Counted from the first letter of the stretch, positions 15,201-25,725 are shown. The stretch: 64,000 nucleotides of DNA from Berghia stephanieae (GCA_034508935.3 CM067445.1:73937569-74001568); one strand, 5' to 3'. Translations and numbers: made by a program. Notes: generated by a model from the letters alone, not told the origin.

Positions 15201-16755
15201 GATGGTTGAAAGCCAGAACTGAAAAATACAAAGAAGAGTTCTATATATTGAGCATTGGCATGAGCTCTGCCTTTGATACAATCTGCAGAACGAAGCTTTT
15301 GAAGGTACTAAACAGGATGTATATGACAGATGCAGAGTGCAACCAGTCAGTACGCGGATAAAGAAACAAAGATAGAAACTGTTCGGACACATACTCAGAC
15401 GAGATGAAAATATTCCAGCTCAAACCTCAATGGATGATTACTTCAAGCAAGGAGTCAAATACAGAGGGCATACAAAAATGTTATGACCTGAAATTGCTAG
15501 ATCCGTACCAATTTGCATACCAGCAACATCTCAGTGTTGAAGACGCACTATTAACCGCCACAAATTTGATCTCGAAACACCTTGACCAAACGCCCTCGAA
15601 TTACGCCAGAATCCTGTTTGTCGACTTTTCGTCAGCTTTTAATGCCATGAACACAGATATTTTGCTTCAAAAGTTGTGCAGCATGGATATTCCAAACTAC
15701 CTTATTAAATGGTATAAAGAGTTTCTGACCCATAGACCGCAATGTGTAAAATTGGGTGAACATATCTCCAACAAAAGAACGTTGTCGAACGGATGTCCCC
15801 AAGGCTGTGTGAGTTCCCCAATCCTGTACATCTTATACACCAACGACTGCAGACCATCCTTTGAAAATTGTTTTATAGTGAAATATGCAGATGATACTGC
15901 TATTCTTGGCTTATTAAAAGATAAAGTTACCGAAAAGAATTATTTCAAACAAATAAATATATTCACCGATTGGTGTAAACAAAATCAGCTTGAATTAAAT
16001 GTTGAAAAAACGAAAGAACAGGTGTTTGGTGTAAAAAATAAAAACGACTTAAAGTGTGTGGCGATCGGTAAAGATGATGTTGAGATAGTTGACTATTTAA
16101 ATATTTAGGAATAACCATTGATAGTTCCCTCAATTTCTCTCAACATATTAATATAATATCTAAGAAAGTTGCCAAAGATTATACATCCTAAGGAAATTGA
16201 GAACATTTCAAGTAAGGAAGAAAACTATGTTAAGAGTTTATGACTCACTGATTAAAAGTGTAATTGCGTTTGGCTGCACCATATGGTTTGGAGATGCCGA
16301 CTTAAAGATAAATCAAAAATTTCAAAATCTATCAAGAGGCATCAAAAATAATAACATCCTCTTGATGGAGTAGAAAGAATTCATGAAACAATAGAAAGGA
16401 AAGCATTCTCATTACAAAATAAAAACAATATTTAATACCATGAATTTAGTCTTTTACCATCTGGGAGAAGTTTGTCAGATAAATGTAGAACTAAAAGTAT
16501 AATCAACGTTCGATTCCATCAGCAATAAAAATTTTGAATATTCATATGGTACAGAAAAACCAAGGATTGATTCGTTGACTGATTAACTGATTAATTTATT
16601 TAATGTAGATTAACTGACCAATGATAATGATGAATATTTTTGGTGTCGATTGCCACAATCGTAACAAATTTGAAAACGAAATGAATATGTTTATGTTGTG
16701 TATATCGCCACAGTGTGAAAAGAAAAGAAAGAAAGAGAGGAGAGAGGAGAGAAGA

Positions 16756-16818
<63 letters not shown>

Positions 16819-16930
16819 AAATAGAGAGAGAAATAGTAGGATGAAATATCTGTTCAATCTTAGTTATCGTTTAACATTATAACAAGTGTAACTAAATGAC
16901 AAATTGCCATATTTATGGACAATAAAGATC

Positions 16931-16961
<31 letters not shown>

Positions 16962-19900
16962 CACCAACTTCACTTCCAACAACATCGAATCAAGGTCTAA
17001 AAAAATATCAAAATATATTTAGAAACAACAACTGAAGAACTGATTTCAACAACACAAGGAAACATCCAATTGCCTCAGCACCTTAACACACATGATGACA
17101 TTTAAAAGCTAAGAACACTTGCACTGGACAGAGATTTATGGAAATAAATTACTAACTGGATATTAGAAACAGACTGACACATTCGAAGTAACACACACAT
17201 TCACGCCAAGTGTCCATAGAGATAGCGCAGCCATATTCATTCATTCATTGTATTATCATAGAAATTAGGATAGATCAAGACAACTCTTTTGAGCTTATGT
17301 GATCAAAATCGATTCAGTAATTAAGTCTGTTGGTGCATGCAAATGGACACGGCAACCCTTCTCTGCTGTAGAAAACAATAAAAACGTGAGTTGGATTTAG
17401 ATGTGGACCAATCACAAAATTAAAAGGCTTACTACACACAGACAGGCAATTTATTTGTTTGAATGATTACACTACCATGGAAGCTAAGTTAAACTGAGAC
17501 TAATATTTTGAGCCATCAATAGTCAAAATTGATCTAGAAATAAAGTCTATATGTGTGCATACAATAAGGTCAATTATTTTTTAAATAATATAAATAAGGG
17601 TTTTAAAATAATTCTTGTATGATGATTGGGCAATTGGATCTCATTCTACCAGATTTTCAGAGTGGTAGGCATTAAATATTAATTGAATTTATCTGTTTCT
17701 GGATTGAATGTGTTTTACACTCAATTCTCTGTTATCACAAACATAGAGCATTATGATTAGGTGTACTCATTAGCAAACATTATTTACCAAATCAAATTGT
17801 TTCTTAGAAGTGAACACGATTCACACATTTCACACTTTCTTAAAGTAAAGACATTGGTTAAATATATTATCAGCAAGTCTATACTCAAGTTTTGTTTTGG
17901 TCATATATTCCAAGAACAAAAAGAGAAGCGAGTTTCAATCTTATTTCCACTGTTACCTTTTTGTCATGTCAAACGCACTGAACTACAAAACAGACACATA
18001 TTACTAACTTCACCATTGAATTTTGTCTCACATGACAGCCTGTCAATCAAGCACTGTTGAAAAATGAGCCCAAGAAGGCTCCTGCACCAGCTAAGGTAAA
18101 ATTGAATCTCTTTGAGGCTCTTTTTTTTAAACAAGTTCTTTGTCATATTTTGTTTCAAATTTGTATTTGATCATGCTCTTAAGGAATATGATTTAAATTG
18201 GGTTTTTAAAAAAAAATTGTTAATAAGCAGTCATGGGGATCCCCATAGCTCAGTTGTAGAGCACTTAGAGTACTTCATTCACAAAGGGACCGGTGTCAAT
18301 TCTGGGTGTAGTCAAGATTTTCTTCTCATTCCCCTACCAACACAGCAGTAATTGGGTAGCTTGGCCTATTAGATCTGGTTGACAGTAATTTATGATAGAC
18401 AAGCATCAAATTTAAAGGATAGCAAGCAGCTTCTGTCTATTTAATGCTACAACTTGCGGGATAAATTCTGGCTCCATGGGCCTTATGGTTCTGAAAGACT
18501 GCTTTTATACAAGCTATCATATTCACTTTTTTGTTTCAAATCTTTTAAAACAGAAGGACTTCTTGACTGTGAAATCTGTTGGTTTTTTTTCTTTGGAATA
18601 TGTAGGCAGGAGGTGGAACAAAGAAGGCAGATGCCAAACCCAAAGGCAAGGGAAAGGCAGCTGGAAACAAGGATGATGATGATGTTTCTATGTTTACTGT
18701 TGATAAGTATGTTTCATATATATTTTTATATATTTCCTCATATTTCTTTCTTGATCAAGATCAAGTCCCCTTTCTTCTTCGTCTTGTTCCTCACCACCAT
18801 CACCTCTTCCTTTGTCATTTGCCTTCTTCCATACATATCTATTTTGTTCTGTCTATAGATCATATTCGAGGGCCACTTTGTAGCTTAAAAACATTTGTAG
18901 GGGAAAAAGCTCAGTATACTAAGTTATCATTATCATCCTCATCATGATCATCATCAACACAATCACCATTCTATTATTATTATAAGTATAGTAATTAGTC
19001 GTGATATCTTAATGTTTTGGGTTTTTAATTTCCATTATCATGTTGTATTGGTTTTTAATAATCATTTGATTTTCTTTCTTCTACAACTTATGTGGCCATC
19101 AGATACATTTTAATGAATTGGCGAATTCTTTTAAATAAATTTAAAATTTAAAAAGGTTCATTATATTAATTAAAAAATTTTAGACTTTATTTTATCTATT
19201 AAGCTTTATTATCTACGCCTGTTTGTTTAGCCTTTTGAAATTTAGATTGCAGCCAGAGGAAACTGTGCCCATTTATAGTATAACATCATACAAATGTTTT
19301 TCTATTTTCCATTGTTCCAGTATTTGCATTTTCTGTGGCGAAAAGAATGAAAGTTTTACTGAACAAGGTTTGGATGTCCATTACTGGAAGAGCTGTCCAA
19401 TGTTAAAGCGGTGCACCAATTGCAAACAGGTGATTTATATTTGATGTCATAACAAAACCAATATATTTTTGTTTTAATCTTTGGGCCATAGAAGTATTAT
19501 GCAAAAATGAAAACAACAGCTTGAGGAACGTTTCAGTCTCAAACCCTTCTCAGTTTTAAACAATAATAATGTATGGAAAGTTTGGAGAGAGCAGAGCAGA
19601 TGATTTATAAATTACATTCTCCAACAAAATTGTCAACTGTGGAATCCAATTGATCCTGTGGCTCTTAGTTAATTGCCTTTCAAAAATCATTGACTTTAAT
19701 TTATGGAGTTCTTATGTTAGCGTTAAAAAATTGTATTCAAATGTGAAAATAAATCATGTATGTGTATGAGATTACTTATGAATGGGTGTTAATCGTTTTG
19801 AGCTAAATTTCATAAAGATAATGCGCTATGTAAATTATATATATTATCACTATTATCTCCTATGAAACGATCGCAATTCTTCATTTGGCTTCAACAGCCA

Positions 19901-22900
19901 GGGGAATGATATTAACCCTTGGTGTGGTAGAGGTCTCTCTGACCCCTCAATGTACCCAGCAGTTCTTGGGTTTACATGATTTGTCAGTCCTGGCAGAAAG
20001 TACTTTGTGGTAGAAGAGCATCTTGTCTAAAAGTTCAAGCAATTGATATTGTCTGAGTAATGCTAAGAAACAGCTTAAATCCAGTCCTTTGGCCTTTTAT
20101 CTCTGAAGTACTACTTTTTTATTTTTCTGGTAAAATGAGAGATAAAAAACCTTTGCATCTATATAGCACAATGTCCATTAAATATGCTCAAAGTGCTTTA
20201 CAACGGGTCCTTAGCTAACACCAACACATAATGTGTAGGAAGAGACATAACGCCTGTTAGGTGATAGAACTGAAAGCACAAGAAAGTCATGTGACATAAA
20301 ATATCAAAGTCATGGTGTCCGATGTTGCAAGAAAGGAATTGAATCCTTGGTCATTCAAAAATCTGCCAGCCAACCCTTACTCAAATAGTTTTAAGCACAC
20401 CAATATAGGTAACTGAAAATCAAATTGGCAAATGATACAATTAAACCTCATGGTTGCAACAGATACAGTTTTGATGACATAATATTATGCCAGTTTAGTT
20501 ATAAGTTCATGGGACAAATTTGAAAGGGTATGTTTCTTTTTGATAGTGTGTGTTTCTTGTCTATGTCTCCTTTGTGAAAATCACAACTTTTTAGATTTTT
20601 TTTTGTTTACATTCTCTAATTAGGTTGTTGAAATCGCCACCTACACAGACCATTTATTGACGGAGTGTGAGGCCAAATCCAATTTCAGCAAATGTCCACG
20701 GTGCACAGAAGCCATTCCAAAACCAGAATTTGATCAACACGTAGCTGAGAAAACCTGTAACCGTGAGTAATTCTTTGATGAGGTCAAAAAAAAAAACCCA
20801 AACATTTATATTCATTATCATCACCTTTATTATTATCTCCTGTGGGGCATTTGTGTTGCAATTGATGTTAAGTAGAATAAATTGTTCTGTCGAGCCATTT
20901 TTTAAAAAAATTGTTAAACCAACCCCACCCCACCCCCAAAAGAAAGTGACTGGCATAGATTAAATTGAAATGGGATTCTGCAGAAATATTGAAATTGATA
21001 TTATCTAAACAAATTTATTACTGTTATTGATTTGCTGCATTTGCATTTTGCATTCCATGCCAACAGCTGCCAAGTCAGGGACTAATCATTGCCCACTATG
21101 CCATGAAAACATTCCATCAGGAGAGGATGGATGGAAAGACCACTTAATGGGGCGGACAGGCTGTAAGCAAAACCCAAGAAGACTTTTGGCTCTGAATAAA
21201 CCTGCTGGTGGAGCTGGTAAGATTTAAATCTAAATTATTTAGTTTGGCTTGATACTGGTTAAGATGTCACATGTGACCTATCGTCTCAAGACAGTATTAT
21301 GTCAGGATGAACAAGGTGCTGGAATTCAATTAATAACCACAAACGTGGTTATGGTGGAGAATAAATATCATTTCTTGCATTGCAAAACACTTGAAATTTG
21401 TCATCATCATTATTGCCTTTTTCACCCTGGGTCAGGGTATAGGCCATAGACAGTTTCCATCCCTCTCTATCCTGAGCTAACGTTTTTATCTCTTTCCATA
21501 TCTTATCACTTCCCTTATATCAGCTTCTTTAACTTTTCTCTATGTTCCCTGTGGCCTTCCCCTTGATCTTCTGCAATTATGGTTCCAGTCCAATACTTTC
21601 TTTGTTATAGTGGAGTCATTCTTTCTAAGGGTGTCTCCAATCACCAAACTGTTAAATGCACAAAAATTTGCAAGTCTCTCACCATTGTCATTCATCTCTC
21701 CCATGCCAGGATGGCATATGGTACCTTCATATCCTACGTTGTCCTGTCCCACTTTAGCATTGGCATCTCCCATCAATATGTTGATGTCCTTCCTTGGCAA
21801 CTTATCAATGACTTGTAGCAGACTATAAAATGTATCTTTGTCTCGTCTGTTTGTTGTCATTTGTTGGGGTATAGATCTGTATAATGTTCATGTTGTTCTC
21901 TTACTCCATACTGTAAAGGAAGTCATGATGACCCTTTCTCCGTGTTGTTCCCATCCTCTCAGTGACTTTTGGGCAAACTTGCTTAGGATTATTCCTACTC
22001 CCTGTGTATGAATCCCACCCCTCTCCCTGCATATAAAATCTTCTCCCCAGACTTGAGGCGTTTCTGTCCGGATTGTATCCAGTGGGTTTCGCTTACTCCA
22101 AGCTTATGCAGTCTGTATATTCCCATCTCTGTCACAACTTGAGAGATTTTTCCTGCTTCATACATGGTGTGAACATTCCATGACGCAATTCAAAGCTGCT
22201 TGTGTGGTGAAGACGTCATCGAGTCTCGAGATTACTTGGTTTTGTCGTTTTCCCTTGCCAGAGTCTTTGGCTGTGAGGGAGACAGTCAATGTATAGTTAG
22301 TTATCGGAGATGATATTTTTCCTTTTAAATAATCTCTCTGTTATGTTCTGTATTATGTTTTCTTTTACATATATAATGATTTGTTAACATTTAAGTTTGA
22401 TCCTCTAAGTGGGGACATGTGCTTATGTCTGGATGAGACTTTTAGGTGAACTCAAACTAAGAACACTGATAGTAGGCTCTTGGAATCTACATCTGTTTCC
22501 CTTTTGAATCCTTCCCCTTTATCTTACTTTTCCTCGTGTTGTAAATATAACATTTTTTGACTATCCTATTTTCTTCCTTTTTACTGGCGCTGAAGTGACC
22601 TAAATCTGTTGCAAGCGGTGTAAAACCCATAAAAACAAACAAACACCCACAATTAAATATATTGGTGATCTAAAAATGTCACCGCAATCTTAAATCCCTG
22701 TAAACAAACAAAACATTTGATTATCTTCCATTTGTTATACTATTTTTCATTATCTGATTAAAAAAAATAGTAACCAAAGCAGAAAGTTGCCTTTAACAAT
22801 CAGAAAAAAAAGGGAGAAAGACACCTTGAAGTCATTTCCTAGATTTGGCCCATTGCCCTTAGAAGAAGTAAAGTACCGAATCACTTGTTTACGTGAGGGG

Positions 22901-23108
22901 GAGGGTTTCTGTGAGGATTTTTTGCCTTTGCTCTACCAAGTTTCTTGCTGCCTATTTAAGCGGGTTATTTTTTAAAAAATTTGTTCTTTTTTGGTAGTAA
23001 TTTATACTGATACATTTACATTTCCGTTATTCCTTTTCAGGTTCTAAAGCGACAGGTGCTGCCAAAGGAAGAGGAGGAAAGACGGGCATACCATCGAAGA
23101 AAAAATAG
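267..23108 (+). CDS. CEP104: Centrosomal protein of 104 kDa (CEP104), C-terminal 654 residues, 18 exons
   Basis: Ciliary-tip and centriole protein that binds tubulin and EB proteins. Exons: 267-422, 968-1080, 2844-2981, 7944-7990, 8741-8811, 9367-9531, 10215-10276, 11295-11433, 11903-12021, 12507-12649, 12864-12955, 13232-13327, 18039-18095, 18606-18706, 19321-19429, 20624-20762, 21067-21216, 23041-23108. Every exon has AG/GT borders and the phases join without a break to the TAG at 23106. Order seen (window residues): charged coiled coil 1-52, Pro/Glu-rich linker to 175, helical TOG domain 176-415, coiled coil 416-447, Lys-rich linker to about 500, four Cys/His zinc modules to about 630, basic tail ending TGIPSKKK. 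The human protein is about 925 residues, so roughly 270 N-terminal residues lie left of the window. Identification rests on motif order and recognised sequence; exon borders were set by eye. Confidence 0.95.
519..740 (+). repeat. tRNA-derived SINE-like repeat in CEP104 intron 1
   Basis: The repeat begins GGGGGCAGCATGGCACAGTGG, which resembles an RNA polymerase III A box (TGGCACAGTGG). About 55 bases on is a B-box-like GGTTTGATTCC. It ends in an A-rich tail near GAATAAAGAGAATTTAA. Degenerate, and no second close copy was found in the window. Confidence 0.5.
1863..2160. repeat. MITE-like repeat with 13-bp perfect terminal inverted repeat, CEP104 intron 2
   Basis: Left end CACATGTGACCCA (1863-1875); right end is its exact complement (2148-2160). 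Inside each terminus the similarity continues imperfectly as CTCAA...GTATTATG. A related internal unit starts near 1948, and another inverted end lies near 2253-2283. A partial copy sits at 21266-21390. No coding capacity; length of about 300 bp and termini fit a small non-autonomous DNA element, family not assigned. No clear target-site duplication seen. Confidence 0.5.
6470..6808. repeat. SINE family A: two partial copies in opposite orientation
   Basis: The left part (about 6470-6700) is a plus-strand copy: tRNA-like head with GGTGGTATGGCACTT and AGGTCCCTGGTCATAGTCCC, then the family body (GAGTCCTTGGAAAAGACTC). The right part (about 6702-6808) is a minus-strand copy of the 3' half, with AAATTGAGCATTTATATAGC and GCCTGTTAGGCGATATTACA. 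The two meet tail to tail. Other copies lie at 20145-20300 (-), 29440-29748 (-), 37160-37435 (+) and 54143-54445 (+). Confidence 0.6.
6809..7096 (+). repeat. Tandem duplication of about 140 bp
   Basis: Two head-to-tail copies (about 6809-6947 and 6948-7096) share ATGTTAACTGTTG, TTTTATATAGCGCTTT, AATTAGAAGCTCAAAT and a long CTTTGAGAAATATTTTTC block. They differ by scattered substitutions and small indels. The TATATAGCGC...AGCTCAA part resembles the 3' end of SINE family A, so the unit probably began as a SINE tail plus flank. Confidence 0.75.
9196..9253. repeat. (TA)n/(TG)n microsatellite in CEP104 intron 5
   Basis: A TA dinucleotide run passes directly into a TG run, ending about 110 bases before exon 6. 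Open frames here (9112-9432, minus) are repeat artefacts. Confidence 0.9.
9367..12955 (+). CDS. CEP104: CEP104 exons 6-11: TOG domain
   Basis: Six exons encode about 240 residues of amphipathic HEAT-like helices. They begin VSKAYSKTWSYREDAL, pass through a DDAKNFVLEMANFPEV segment and a GLTMDNVMNFNVQALQHN segment, and end near LFEYFDKVDGKPSKADLK. In CEP104 this TOG domain binds tubulin. Exon 9 ends with two bases of a codon (AA before GTTTGT), and exon 10 supplies the third base after TTCAAG, so that donor and acceptor are weaker looking than the rest but are fixed by the reading frame. Confidence 0.9.
9610..9930 (+). repeat. SINE family B copy with an 84-bp tandem duplication
   Basis: A degenerate head (CAATCAGTAGAGCACCAGAT) is followed by the family-B phrase GTAGTTGGCCTGTTAGATCT. 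From CCTGTTAGATCTGGTGGAAA an 84-base unit is repeated exactly in register (9763-9846, 9847-9930) with only two or three differences, so the duplication is recent. Confidence 0.65.
15475..16958 (+). mobile_element. 5'-truncated Rex1/CR1-like LINE inserted in the duplicated unit
   Basis: Flanked by the short repeat ATACA (15470-15474 and 16959-16963). Copy 1 of the surrounding duplication (14264-14952) preserves the uninterrupted site. The coding part starts mid reverse transcriptase: DPYQFAYQQHLSVEDALL, motif A LFVDFSSAFNAM, motif B NGCPQGCVSSP, and catalytic motif C KYADDTAIL at about 15880-15905. The frame breaks at DYLNI, but readable LINE text (GITIDSSLNFSQHI) continues in an adjacent frame. 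The 3' untranslated part contains a long (GA)n run (16740-16820) and ends in AATAAAGATCT plus (ATT)n, a microsatellite tail typical of this LINE group. Confidence 0.85.
16735..16822. repeat. (GA)n microsatellite within LINE 3' region
   Basis: Near-perfect AG dinucleotide run with a few interruptions. Open frames on either strand here are low-complexity artefacts. Confidence 0.9.
18232..18505 (+). repeat. SINE family B, most complete plus-strand copy
   Basis: tRNA-like head CCATAGCTCAGTTGTAGAGC (A-box like) with a B-box-like GGTGTCAATTCTGG. The body has GGCCTATTAGATCTGGTTGA, AGGATAGCAAGCAGC and a tail near CTCCATGGGCCTTATGG. The same blocks in the same order recur at 19905-20105 (+), 25562-25725 (-), 32480-32625 (+), 33715-33845 (+), 37955-38100 (-) and 45358-45516 (-). 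It sits between CEP104 exons 13 and 14. Confidence 0.65.
18606..23108 (+). CDS. CEP104: CEP104 exons 14-18: C-terminal zinc-finger array and basic tail
   Basis: Exon 14 is Lys/Gly/Ala rich with a DDDD run. Exons 15-17 carry paired cysteines: CIFCGE, then HYWKSC, RCTNCKQ, HLLTEC, CPRCTEAI, FDQHVAEKTC, CPLCHENI and WKDHLMGRTGC. This is the tandem zinc-finger region which, in vertebrate CEP104, binds partners such as NEK1 and CP110. Exon 18 is a 22-codon exon (including stop) ending GKTGIPSKKK. The TGIP tetrapeptide in a basic context fits the (S/T)xIP class of EB1-binding motif; that role is inference. Hexamers ATTAAA at 23110 and 23118 lie just past the stop, and the first AATAAA is at 24710, so the 3' end of the transcript is not fixed. 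Confidence 0.92.
19905..20105 (+). repeat. SINE family B copy, CEP104 intron 15
   Basis: Contains AGTCCTGGCAGAAAGTACTT, AAGCAATTGATATTGTC and CAGTCCTTTGGCC, corresponding to the body and tail of the family. The head is too diverged to read. Confidence 0.5.
20145..20300 (-). repeat. SINE family A, 3' half, minus strand
   Basis: Reads ATATAGCACAATGTCCATTA, CTCAAAGTGCTTTACAA and GCCTGTTAGGTGATAG, the complement of the family's 3' half. Truncated before the tRNA-like head. Confidence 0.6.
21430..22210 (-). mobile_element. LINE fragment: endonuclease domain joined to a C-terminal tail
   Basis: Minus-strand translation gives an AP-endonuclease block (DKLPRKDINILMGDANAKVG, then NDNGERLANFCAFNSLVIGD; the GDANAK and NGERL motifs are typical of RTE/CR1-type LINE endonucleases). 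Within about 20 residues it runs into LDWNHNCRRSRGRPQGT, a C-terminal LINE signature normally hundreds of residues later. The reverse transcriptase is therefore missing, as in the 14.3-kb element. The 3' end is a short (GAT)n-like tail near 21400. Lies in CEP104 intron 17. Confidence 0.75.
22255..22640 (-). repeat. 500-bp repeat family R, minus-strand copy
   Basis: The complement reads GGTTTTACACCGCTTGCAAC, AGCGCCAGTAAAAAGGAAG, AAAAGTCTCATCCAGACATA and GATATCATCTCC-like blocks in the same order as the plus-strand copies at 55302-55800, 61817-62351 and 62352-62832. No protein similarity seen; class unknown. Confidence 0.6.
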
Positions 23109-24125
23109 AATTAAAACATTAAATTATCATTGTTAAGTTATTTAGTTGAAATGTCTATTTACATTTTTAAAATGAAGTGAAATTACGAATATTAACATTT
23201 TTAATGTTTGTAAGATGTTACCATGGAATTAGATTTGTTGCCATCATTATTGCAGTGCTATCTCACAGTTCATAGATATATAGATCTTTTTATTTTTTGA
23301 TAAGAATCATGTTCTCTATTTTTTTTTTAATTAATTGATTTCATTTATAGTTAAAGGTTTCGATACATTAAGCACTCCCCCTTCTCTATATCTGTACTGA
23401 TGAATTTATAAGAAACGCATAATATGAAATAAGAGGACAGGGGAAACAATTTTGAGTATGTTTGGTCTGGTAGTTATTATGCCAATTTTTGTGCTTTTTG
23501 ATTAAACAGGTCTAATGTTATGAGTTAAAACATCAAGAATTATCACTGACAACAAAAAAGATTGGGAAAATCATGTTTTAAAATCCTGCAAGCACAGTCT
23601 ACCGAACCCTCATCAGTTAAACTAAAAACAACTTGACAAAAAGTAGTCATTTCCTTGTTATCAGTATGTCAAGAGTATTTTCTTTGAATGATTTTTAGTA
23701 CAGGATCTCTGAAATTTAAGAATTGTTACACTCCACTCTAGGTTTGCTCTAATCAGTAAAATTTAAAACTCTTATCTGCTGTTTTCCTTCACATTTTTTT
23801 TTTGGTATTCTTTTATCATGCATCCCATTCAGTGTCCAACCACTTAAAAAGTTCCCTCCAAGTTCTTATCTGTTATCTCTTGCGTTATTATTCATCCTAA
23901 GTGATTAATAGACCTCGACTGCTTCATTCTGATTTCTTGTGTCTTACTGTTGTGCATAACTCTGTTGCAATTTTACTTGTTTGTAATCCTTGAGCAGTGT
24001 GCGAAACTATTGTAGCCTTCCGATCTTTGCTTTGATATTCTGTCTCTTGCCATATATTCCAGGTTGCAGGTTTGTAATTCTTTACGAAACATGTTCATGC
24101 AATGACTTAAGTTAACTAGCCTTGT
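23109..24125. other. CEP104 3' flank / untranslated region
   Basis: AT-rich sequence after the CEP104 stop. ATTAAA hexamers occur immediately after the stop, with no AATAAA until 24710. No reading frame or repeat recognised. Confidence 0.5.
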
Positions 24126-24129
24126 TCAT

Positions 24130-24330
24130 CATCATATCGTGTCGCGCCAGTGGTGGATCCATTGGATGGCTTCAGGGGTGCAGCCTCTCAGGTCCATATC
24201 ACTGATATGTGGTCCAAGTCCGCACTCGTGAAGGATGTGGTCCATGTTTTGAGCCGTGTGTCCACATTGACATCGGCAGTCTGATTCCTTGTTGATACCC
24301 ATTTAGCGCATCATTACATTGTGTCTTCTG
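24130..24330 (-). mobile_element. LINE 3'-end fragment with CCHC-like tail
   Basis: Minus strand encodes ESDCRCQCGHTAQNMDHILH followed by ECGLGPHISDMDLRG and IQWIHHWRDTI, then a stop and a (GAT)n tail. The C-x-C-G-H-x-x-x-x-M-x-H-x-L spacing is the zinc-knuckle-like end of many LINE polymerases (CRCG...H...CP type). A few hundred bases only; clade not assigned. Confidence 0.6.
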
Positions 24331-25144
24331 TGTTTATATTGGAATTGGATTTTATTAATTTTGCTTTGCCACTGTCCAGTGTTCTGGCTAGAAGAAAAAC
24401 TATATTAACTAACCTTCATATGATTCATATGAGTATATTTGAAACACTTTCAACCAGGATAAATTGAGAAAAATTGAACGCAAATGAGTGTGGAAAATCT
24501 TATTGATTATCTTTCTTGTCATTAAAACTTGTAATGATTTATTGGAACTTGTTTGAATTGAAATGGCCTTTGAACTTATTTTTTTTTAAAAGTATTTTTC
24601 CCTGCTTGAGTTACTGAGGTTCTGATTTGCTTTTTTTTCTACTTTAATTTAATCTATCGTCTGATCATTTTTTTTTTTGGTTGTGAGTCACAGAATAATT
24701 CAATAACAAAATAAATATCCGTGTCGTTTTATCAGTCTAATATTGCAGTATTGGAATTGCAGGATCAGCTATCTGTGATAATTGTAAAGCTATGCAACAT
24801 TCAATTTTCATTGTCATTGCAAAATAAATAAATATGATCTAACAGCTTATCATTCAAACATGTTGGATACTTTCCCATATTGCTTTGTTGTTTCATGTTG
24901 ACAACTGGCCTTTGATCTTTTGCTCTTTGTTGAGTCCGGTAATAAATTGGTAAGCCTAAAAAAAAACCCCGATACCTTCATCACGTTTTCTGAGGTGTCA
25001 TTTCTTTCATACAATGTCAATTGGGAATCTACTTAATATAAATTGTTATTTATTACTTATTCTCTCTCAATTTGCTTTTTCGTCTGCTGCTGAATTTTTG
25101 CTGTATATAAAGAGTGATTTCATACTGCTGGTAAGTGAAAATTT

Positions 25145-25450
25145 ACCTCATTCTCCTGTTCGAGGTGGTCGCAGAAGAGACATGAGAGATGATTTTGCAG
25201 TAAGGGCCCTCCATCCAGATCTGTCCTCAGCTTTCCTCATTAGTGTTTGGCAGTCCATCCTTGTCCATTCCTTTACATTCCTTGTCCATGCAGCATTTTG
25301 TTTGCCATCTTCTCCATATTCTTCTCTCCCCATTATGCAAACATGACCAAACAAAAATGACAGCGAATGTTAAATAGTTGGTGTCTGCACAATTTTTGAG
25401 AGATCTCTGAACTCTTTGTAAATCATCTCTTATTCGCCCTATATTTAAAC
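25145..25450 (-). mobile_element. LINE C-terminal fragment
   Basis: Minus-strand text FGHVCIMGREEYGEDGKQ, WTRNVKEWTRMDCQTLMRKA and EDRSGWRALTAKSS matches the usual end of RTE-like LINE polymerases (FGHV, then KEW..MDC..LMRKAEDR..WR.LT). Fragment only, with a frame change between its two parts. Confidence 0.6.
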
Positions 25451-25561
25451 ACAAATTTTACAGTTGTTTATGTTATACAAATAAAATATTAATATATTAT
25501 ACAAGCACATGTTGGCCAACATAAAAAAAGGTGAGACATCACAATAATAAAAACATGACAT

Positions 25562-25725
25562 TTAGTAGTCCTTCAGCGCCTTTGGACCTTGGAGCCAGAG
25601 TTTATCCCAATTTCTATAACGTGAAATGGACAATTTCAATTGTTTTCTATCCTTTGGACGCTAGTCTATTGCAAAGTACTTTCCACCAGATTTAACAAAC
25701 CTAGCTACCCAATCAGATAAATTAA
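25562..25725 (-). repeat. SINE family B, minus strand
   Basis: Contains the complement of the family body: CTTTGGACCTTGGAGCCAGA, TTTATCCCAATTTCTATAAC, GTGAAATGGACAATTTCAAT and CTTTCCACCAGATTTAACA, the same order as at 37955-38100. Confidence 0.6.

Larger units (their letters stand above)
14264..17131 (+). mobile_element. Old LINE fragment, internally deleted and tandemly duplicated (689-bp unit)
   Basis: Copy 1 is 14264-14952. Copy 2 starts at 14953 and is split by another LINE, resuming at about 16964 and ending at 17131. Plus-strand translation shows reverse-transcriptase palm-like text (VEEYLSLTQSGFRKDRSTSD, then MSSAFDTICRTKLLKVL). It jumps directly to a LINE C-terminal signature (KLFGHILRRDENIPAQ), so the middle of the polymerase is missing. 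The C-terminal LALDRDLWK continues just beyond copy 2. The copies differ at only a few bases over 689, so the duplication is far younger than the LINE. Stops interrupt the frame. Confidence 0.75.
13328..18038 (+). other. CEP104: CEP104 intron 12 (4.7 kb), host of nested LINEs
   Basis: Lies between the coiled-coil exon 12 and the Lys/Pro-rich exon 13. Both exons are in phase 0, so the intron expansion by mobile DNA leaves the reading frame untouched. 13328-14230 has no recognisable feature beyond AT-rich sequence; 14264-17160 is LINE material; 17160-18038 shows nothing recognisable. Confidence 0.7.
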
